Source: JACRBK01 sp964427955 (GTDB taxonomy: Bacteria; Chloroflexota; Anaerolineae; Aggregatilineales; Aggregatilineaceae). From it: DNA of 11,450 bases. The stretch lies in assembly GCA_964427955.1 (NCBI GenBank), contig CAYRWY010000161.1, forward strand, positions 1-11,450, read 5' to 3'. The translations under genes and the position numbers were made by a program. Shown in pieces: positions 6,479-11,450 of this stretch; the stretch's first letter is position 1; every line of letters starts with the position of its first letter. The notes beneath the pieces are model-generated. The model was not told the DNA's origin and did no database searches. It was given only the letters and a program-made list of their open reading frames with translations.

Positions 6479-8533
6479 ATGGCAGATGTCAAACACATCG
6501 TGAATCGCTTTACCCCCTGGTTGTCCGCCCTGGGCGTGGCCTTGATCATCAAAGGTCAGTGGGAATGGTTCCAGCATCTGGACACCGTTCGCCCTGGCGG
6601 CATCCCGGTGCTGATCGGGCTGGTCCTGCTGCTGTTCACCATCCGCCCCGCGGGGCTGATCCTCCACGGCACGCCGGTTTTCGACCTGTCCGCCCGGCGG
6701 CGGCTCCCGCTGACCTGGCGTTTACCCTTCGCCCTGGTCGGGTTGGCGCTGGTTTATTACGCCGCCTTCCGCGCTTATGAAGAAAGTACCCGGGTGTGGG
6801 ATATTTTCGTCATCTGGGGCCTGGGCCTCTGGCTCACCATCTACGGCCTGGTGCCTCACGACCAGTTGGCCGCGTGGGGACGGCGCCTCCTGGCGAGCTT
6901 CCGTGACGAGCGGCGGACCTGGCTGCTGCTGGCGGCGCTGTTCCTGGCGGCGCTGGCGATCCGGGTGATCGATCTCAACAACCAGCCCTATCTCGTGGCC
7001 GGGGACGAAGCCCAGTTCGCCTGGGAAGCGACCTCGCTCAAGAACGATCTGCACTGGATCTACAACCCCTTCCAACTGGGCATCTGGCACCATCCCCGCA
7101 CCGTGCACACTTTGATGGCGATCAGCATCGCGGCCTTCGGCCAGACGGCGGCGGCGGCCCGGCTGCCCTGGGCCATCCTGGGCGCGCTGACCGTGCCTGC
7201 TGTCTACTTTGCCGGGCGGCGGCTGCTGGATGCCCGCCTGGGGTGGGTGGCGGCCCTGTTCATGGCGACCTTTCCGGTGCACGTCATGTTCAGCCGCACC
7301 GCGATGGACATGACCGGCGATCCGCTTTTCATCATCCTGGCGCTGGGTTTTGCCGCGCGGGCCATGCGCGACAACGATCTCATGGAAGCCTCCCTGGCCG
7401 GGTTGTGCCTGGGCCTGTCCCAGTATTTCTACTTTGCCGGTCGCATCGCCGGGCCGGTGATGATCGCCTTCCTGGGGCTGCATGTGCTGAGCGGTTGGCG
7501 TCCTTTCCGGCAGCGGATCGGCGTGCTGCTGGCCGGGACGGTCGTCTTCCTGGCGGTCGTCTTCCCGAATTCGTACGCGATGGCCCGCGACACGGCGCGC
7601 CCCTTCAGCCCGCGCCTGGACCAGGTGAGCATCTGGAAAACCGGCGAACTGGAGCGCGCCGACGAGCGGGGCGAGCTGGTGTCCTTCCTGGTGGGGCAGG
7701 TCAAGCACGGCTTCCTGGCCTACGTCCACTACGGCGACGAGAGCGACGTCTACGGGCGCTATAACCCGGTCCTGGGTTGGTACGCCGGGGTGCCCTTTCT
7801 GATCGGGTTGGTCGTCGCGCTGCGGCGTTGGCGCGATCCGCGCCTCACCATCCCGGCGGTGTGGGCCATCGGCACCTCGCTGTCGGGCGGGGCGCTGCTG
7901 ATCGATCCCCCTCACTATCCGCGCTACATCGATCCGACCCCGGCGCTGGCGCTGCTCGTCGCGCTGGGGACCACTCAGATCGCGCTCATCCTGGGCGAAC
8001 TGGGCGGCTCGTTGGCTCGCCTGTCCCGGCGGTTGACGCTGCCCGCGCGCGCCGTGCGCTACCGCCCGCTGCTGCCCGTCGCGCTGGCCTTCGTGCTGAT
8101 GCTCGCCAATGGCCGTTCCTTCATCTTCGACTACCTGCCGGCTACCGAGAGCCGCCGCCTGCTCTACGGCGAAAACACCATCGAATTGAATCAGATCGTG
8201 GACGTTCTCAAGTCCTTTCATGGGCAGTACCGGGTCCGGCGCTTCTCGTCGCTCGATCTCGACATGAACGGGACCGATCTGCTGCGCTACCTGACGCCGG
8301 AGAATGCCGGGATCGAGATGCCGAGCGATGATCCTGGGATGTGGCGGCAGGAACTGCCGAGCGGATACTATGCCTTTGTGATTGCGCCAGGTCGCTATGC
8401 CGACGTAGGTGAGGAGCTGGTCCGCCGTTTCCCTTACGGCCAGATGCGGGTCTACGACAACGAACGCACGTCAAAGCCCCTGATCTACGTGTACTTCACC
8501 CATGTTCCTGATCTGCCTGCGGACACTGAGTAG
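6479..8533 (+). CDS. Integral membrane glycosyltransferase, ArnT/PMT-like (GT-C fold, PMT_2 type)
   Basis: This is a 684-residue polytopic protein, probably transferring sugars from a lipid-phosphate donor on the outer face of the membrane. The acceptor is unknown. A hydrophobic segment near 146-163 is followed by IDLNNQPYLVAGDEAQFAWEA. The acidic pair D176-E177 there fits the catalytic first outer loop of GT-C enzymes. FSRTAMDMTGD (271-281) and successive hydrophobic spans to about 540 are typical of the PMT_2 family. Three or four more hydrophobic stretches (about 14-27, 42-62, 82-97, 108-125) precede the canonical first helix as an N-terminal extension. The last ~140 residues are hydrophilic and probably form a soluble domain. 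ATG 6479 has a possible site, AGGTGG, at 6462-6467 with 11-base spacing; GTG 6464 is an alternative adding five residues. The gene starts 48 nt after the dehydrogenase and ends 8 nt before the kinase. Family is fairly sure; the substrate is not. Confidence 0.82.
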   Translation: MADVKHIVNRFTPWLSALGVALIIKGQWEWFQHLDTVRPGGIPVLIGLVLLLFTIRPAGLILHGTPVFDLSARRRLPLTWRLPFALVGLALVYYAAFRAYEESTRVWDIFVIWGLGLWLTIYGLVPHDQLAAWGRRLLASFRDERRTWLLLAALFLAALAIRVIDLNNQPYLVAGDEAQFAWEATSLKNDLHWIYNPFQLGIWHHPRTVHTLMAISIAAFGQTAAAARLPWAILGALTVPAVYFAGRRLLDARLGWVAALFMATFPVHVMFSRTAMDMTGDPLFIILALGFAARAMRDNDLMEASLAGLCLGLSQYFYFAGRIAGPVMIAFLGLHVLSGWRPFRQRIGVLLAGTVVFLAVVFPNSYAMARDTARPFSPRLDQVSIWKTGELERADERGELVSFLVGQVKHGFLAYVHYGDESDVYGRYNPVLGWYAGVPFLIGLVVALRRWRDPRLTIPAVWAIGTSLSGGALLIDPPHYPRYIDPTPALALLVALGTTQIALILGELGGSLARLSRRLTLPARAVRYRPLLPVALAFVLMLANGRSFIFDYLPATESRRLLYGENTIELNQIVDVLKSFHGQYRVRRFSSLDLDMNGTDLLRYLTPENAGIEMPSDDPGMWRQELPSGYYAFVIAPGRYADVGEELVRRFPYGQMRVYDNERTSKPLIYVYFTHVPDLPADTE

Positions 8534-8541
8534 GAGGGCCG

Positions 8542-11286
8542 ATGTCTAAGAGCTTAGAAGTGTTGGCGGAGATTCTGGCCGGGCTGGCGACCAATCCCTC
8601 TCTTGAGCAAACCTTCCTCCAGGTGGTGGACCTGTTGTGTGACGAACTCGAGTGCGAGACGGCGGGCCTCTGGTTGGGGGATCAGCCCCTGGAACTGGTG
8701 GCGGAACACGGCCAGCCGCCGCGCGATGCCAGCATCGTCGCCAGCGTCGCGCACGAGGGCAAAATCCAGGTCGTGGATCGTCCGCTCGGCATCGGCAATG
8801 AGGAATTCTCCGCTTACGTGGGTGTGCCGCTGGTGTGGCAGGGGGAATGTGAGGGCGTGCTGCTCGTGGCGCACCGCGCGGCGGGCCGGACGTTTGCCAA
8901 TTCAGAAGTGCTGCTGGTCGAACTGGTGGCCCAGCAGGTCGCCGCTGCTGTGGTGGCGGATCGCCGGGCGGTGCGGTCCTTGTTGGATGCTCAGGCGCTC
9001 GATATCGAGCGCGAACGGCTGCTGCACGTCCAGGTTGCCATCCGGCGGATGCTCGAAGAGCCGGAGTTGACGGCCAATTTGGGTGAGGTATCCGAAGCCT
9101 TGCAGGCGCTGGGCTGGCGCCGCCTGGCGGTCGCCCTGTTCGACGACGCCGGGCAGGTGGTGCAGCTTCTCACCGCGGGCCTGGCGCCGGAAGAAGAGCC
9201 TGCCTATCGCGCATCGGTGGTTCCCCAGGCCATCTGGGAACGTTATCTCTCCGAAGACCTGGAGCAGTATCGCCTGAGCGGCGTGTATTTCGTCCCGGTG
9301 GGCGATTCCGGGGCGTCTGAATGGAACCCTGGCGATCTGGTCTTCGCGCCGCTCCAGATTGGTCAGAAGACCGTGGTGGGGGTCATTCGCGTCGAAGAGC
9401 CGGTGGACAATCTGCGCCCGGATCGCATGGCGCTGCGCCCGCTGGACATTCTGGCGGCCCAGGCCGCGTACATCGTCGAGAATGCCAATTTGCTCGACCA
9501 GGCATCCAGGTCCGCCGAGACGCTGGCCAACCAGGTCGAAGAATTGTCGATGATGCACCGCGCCGACCGCGAGTTAAGCTCGAATTTGGACATCGACCGG
9601 ATCATGCGGCTGACGATGGACTGGGCGCTGCGCCGCACCGGGGCCGAGACCGGGCTGCTCATGCTGGTGACCGACGATAAGCGCGGCCTGGTCCCGCTGG
9701 TGACGATTGGGGTGGACCGCCAGCGCTTCTCGTACAGCGAACAGTTTCCGATGCCCCTGGAAAAAGGCGTCGTGGGCCGCGCCGTGCGGCTGCGCCAGAC
9801 CCAACTGGCCGCGGATGTCACAGCCGATAAGGATTATTGCGACTTCGTGCCCAACACCAAGACGCTGGTGGCGGTGCCCCTGTTGATGCGCGGCGAAGTG
9901 CTGGGCGTGATCGCGCTGACGTCCACCCGCCCGCGGACGTTCGACGAGCAGAATGTCAGCTTCCTGGAACGCCTGGCGCGGCGGTCGGCGGTCGCGCTGG
10001 ACAACGCCCGGCTGTACCGCCAGTCGGAGCAGATGGCTGACGATATGGCGATGCTCTACACCGCCAGCCAGGTGATCACCTCGACTCTGGAGCGCAACGA
10101 AGTCCTGCTGCGCATCGCGCAAGCCCTGACGATGGCGCTGGAGGGGTCCAGCGCGATCATCTGTGACTATCAGCGCGAGACCCAGCAGGCCCAGGTCTTG
10201 GTGGCCTATACGCTGGGCACGCTGCAAAACGCCCAGGAAGTGCTCCCGCCGGTCGGTCACTCCATTTTGATCGCGTCCTATCCGGCTTTCCAGACGGCCA
10301 TCGAGCAGCAGCACCCGCTGGTCCTGCGCGCCGCCGATCCGGCTATTGCGCCGCTGGATCGCCAGCACCTCGATGAGGATCACGTCTTCGCGATGGTGCT
10401 CATCCCGCTCGTGGCGCAGAACGAGCTGATCGGGATCGCGGTGGTGGTCGAAGGGCGGCGCGACCGCATCTTCGCGGTCAACGACGTCTTCAAAGCCGAG
10501 ACGCTCGCCAGCCAGGCGTCGGTGGCGCTGCGCCAGTCCCGGCTGTACAGTGAAGTGCGCGAGCTGGAAAAGCTCAAGTCCGAGATGATCCGCATGGCCT
10601 CGCACGATCTGCGTAACCCGCTCAACAACGTGATGGGCTACGTCGAGCTTGTCGCCATGACGCTCGACCAGGACGGCATGACTCCAGATCTGGCCATGTA
10701 TATCGAGAACTTGCGGCGCGGCACCCAAACCATGCGCCAGCTTTTGGAGGATCTGCTCACCCTGGAACGGATCGAGAGTGACCGCCAGAGTGAATGGCAG
10801 TTTTTCGACCTGGGCGGGCTGGTCATGGAAGTGGTCGAGGCCCAGCAGTCGAGTGCCGATCTCAAGCAGCAGGCCCTCGTCCTCAACCGGATGCTGCGGA
10901 CCCCTCTCGTGCGCGGCAGCGTCACTCAGCTCCGGCAGGCGATTGCCAACCTGGTGGGCAACGCCATCAAGTACACCCCGGAGGAAGGGCGCGTCGAGGT
11001 CAACTTCCAGGTCGAGGGTGACCGGCTGAATCTGACCGTGCGCGACAACGGTTACGGCATCTCGCCCGAACGCCAGAATCGCGTCTTCGAGCGGTTCTAC
11101 CGCGCGCGTGAACCCGGCACCGATCATATCGGCGGCACCGGCCTGGGCCTGAGCCTGGTCAAGACGGTGATCGAGCGGCACGGCGGGCAGGTCTGGTTCA
11201 CCAGCGCGCCGGGCGTCGGGAGCACTTTCGGGTTCTGGCTGCCGGTGGCGCACATGGAGCCGGGTCAGGTTGTCCCTTCGGTGTAG
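8542..11286 (+). CDS. Soluble sensor histidine kinase with four tandem GAF-type domains
   Basis: This is a 914-residue two-component kinase. No membrane segment or signal peptide is visible, so it should sense a cytoplasmic signal. I read four GAF-type domains: about 8-145; 165-320 (the most divergent); 335-500, with VAVPLLMRGEVLGVIAL; and 505-670, with VLIPLVAQNELIGIAVV. They are joined by helical linkers ending in NANLLDQ, NARLYRQ and QSRLYSE. The kinase core is complete: H-box SHDLRNPLNN with phospho-acceptor H688; N-box with N803 and N807 (NLVGNAIKYTPEEG); G1 D835 in RDNGYGIS; F-box RVFERFYRA; and G2 GGTGLGLSLVK from 864. The strong site AGGAGGG (8532-8538) overlaps the preceding stop codon, which favours translational coupling to the glycosyltransferase. 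No receiver domain or adjacent response regulator is seen, so it is an orphan within this window. The ligand is unknown, and I see no bilin-attachment CH motif. Confidence 0.93.
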   Translation: MSKSLEVLAEILAGLATNPSLEQTFLQVVDLLCDELECETAGLWLGDQPLELVAEHGQPPRDASIVASVAHEGKIQVVDRPLGIGNEEFSAYVGVPLVWQGECEGVLLVAHRAAGRTFANSEVLLVELVAQQVAAAVVADRRAVRSLLDAQALDIERERLLHVQVAIRRMLEEPELTANLGEVSEALQALGWRRLAVALFDDAGQVVQLLTAGLAPEEEPAYRASVVPQAIWERYLSEDLEQYRLSGVYFVPVGDSGASEWNPGDLVFAPLQIGQKTVVGVIRVEEPVDNLRPDRMALRPLDILAAQAAYIVENANLLDQASRSAETLANQVEELSMMHRADRELSSNLDIDRIMRLTMDWALRRTGAETGLLMLVTDDKRGLVPLVTIGVDRQRFSYSEQFPMPLEKGVVGRAVRLRQTQLAADVTADKDYCDFVPNTKTLVAVPLLMRGEVLGVIALTSTRPRTFDEQNVSFLERLARRSAVALDNARLYRQSEQMADDMAMLYTASQVITSTLERNEVLLRIAQALTMALEGSSAIICDYQRETQQAQVLVAYTLGTLQNAQEVLPPVGHSILIASYPAFQTAIEQQHPLVLRAADPAIAPLDRQHLDEDHVFAMVLIPLVAQNELIGIAVVVEGRRDRIFAVNDVFKAETLASQASVALRQSRLYSEVRELEKLKSEMIRMASHDLRNPLNNVMGYVELVAMTLDQDGMTPDLAMYIENLRRGTQTMRQLLEDLLTLERIESDRQSEWQFFDLGGLVMEVVEAQQSSADLKQQALVLNRMLRTPLVRGSVTQLRQAIANLVGNAIKYTPEEGRVEVNFQVEGDRLNLTVRDNGYGISPERQNRVFERFYRAREPGTDHIGGTGLGLSLVKTVIERHGGQVWFTSAPGVGSTFGFWLPVAHMEPGQVVPSV

Positions 11287-11310
11287 ATCAAGCTCCAAAA
11301 TGTGTGGGGT

Positions 11311-11330
11311 GGGCGTAGAGCACTGCGCCC
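11311..11330. repeat. Short G-rich hairpin in the kinase to FHA-gene gap
   Basis: GGGCGTA (11311-11317) can pair with TGCGCCC (11324-11330) around GAGCAC, with one G-T wobble. No T-run follows, so it is a poor intrinsic terminator. Its make-up loosely resembles the hairpin at 93-112 (G-run, then AGAGC, then a C-run), so it may be a decayed copy. It fills much of the 71-nt gap between two same-strand genes. Confidence 0.3.
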
Positions 11331-11357
11331 CGTCGTGCAAAGATCGAGCGAGTCGCG

Positions 11358-11450
11358 ATGGCAACTCTCTCTCTCGTGATCATGATTATGAGCGGCCCGG
11401 ACGATGGCCAGCAGCTCGTGCTCAATTCGCGCAACAACCAGGGTCAGATG
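11358..11450 (+). CDS. N-terminus of a probable FHA-domain protein (partial)
   Basis: ATG 11358 opens a frame that runs off the window end after 31 codons. The peptide contains LVIMIMSGPDDGQQLVL. This is the usual first strand and turn of a forkhead-associated domain, where a hydrophobic strand leads into SGP-x-x-G and another strand. FHA domains bind phosphothreonine peptides. The diagnostic GR, S and N-G motifs would lie beyond the edge, so the call is tentative. The ribosome binding site is weak (purine-rich GAGCGAG at 11345-11351). The gene follows the histidine kinase by 71 nt on the same strand. Confidence 0.55.
   Translation, partial: MATLSLVIMIMSGPDDGQQLVLNSRNNQGQM

Noticed and set aside
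9820..9870. Cysteine in the third GAF domain (ADKDYCDF) as a possible bilin-binding site
   Set aside because: It is not followed by His and is not in the phytochrome or CBCR context; the region matches the ordinary variable loop of GAF domains.

Overview
The window looks like chromosomal DNA from a GC-rich bacterium. The best guess is a member of Chloroflexota (Anaerolineae-like). This rests on overall gene character: a multi-GAF soluble histidine kinase, a large ArnT/PMT-type glycosyltransferase, a GlcD-GlcF fusion, an FHA-protein start, and G-rich intergenic hairpin repeats of a kind I associate with that phylum. It is an inference, since no rRNA or other marker gene is present. Every supported gene is on the + strand and coding density is high. 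I see no tRNA, rRNA, CRISPR array, transposase or phage gene.

Layout. Bases 1-60 are the last codons of an unidentified gene. Bases 61-559 form the only long non-coding stretch. It is packed with three unrelated repeat-like elements: a double hairpin at 89-138, a 136-bp inverted-repeat element at 205-340, and a period-nine TCTGTG repeat at 410-436. Then comes purH (560-2101), the bifunctional enzyme for the last two steps of IMP synthesis. A 204-bp AT-richer spacer with candidate promoter elements leads to a stand-alone MsmX/UgpC/MalK-type sugar-importer ATPase (2306-3409). That gene is closed by a strong intrinsic terminator (3443-3477). A 975-residue FAD/4Fe-4S fusion dehydrogenase of the YdiJ/D-2-hydroxyacid type follows (3503-6430). 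After 48 nt comes a membrane glycosyltransferase (6479-8533), and 8 nt later a 914-residue four-GAF histidine kinase (8542-11286). The window ends in the first 31 codons of a likely FHA-domain protein (11358-11450).

How the genes relate. purH and the ATPase appear to be separate transcription units. The ATPase has its own promoter region, a terminator and a codon choice typical of strong expression, but no permease or binding protein beside it. It probably energises importers encoded elsewhere. From the dehydrogenase to the kinase the genes are closely spaced with no terminator seen, so they could be one transcript. The glycosyltransferase-kinase pair is close enough for translational coupling, but no response regulator is in view.

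I do not see a convincing new biological system. The points most worth following are the orphan ATPase, the glycosyltransferase-kinase-FHA neighbourhood, and the repeat-dense gap ahead of purH.
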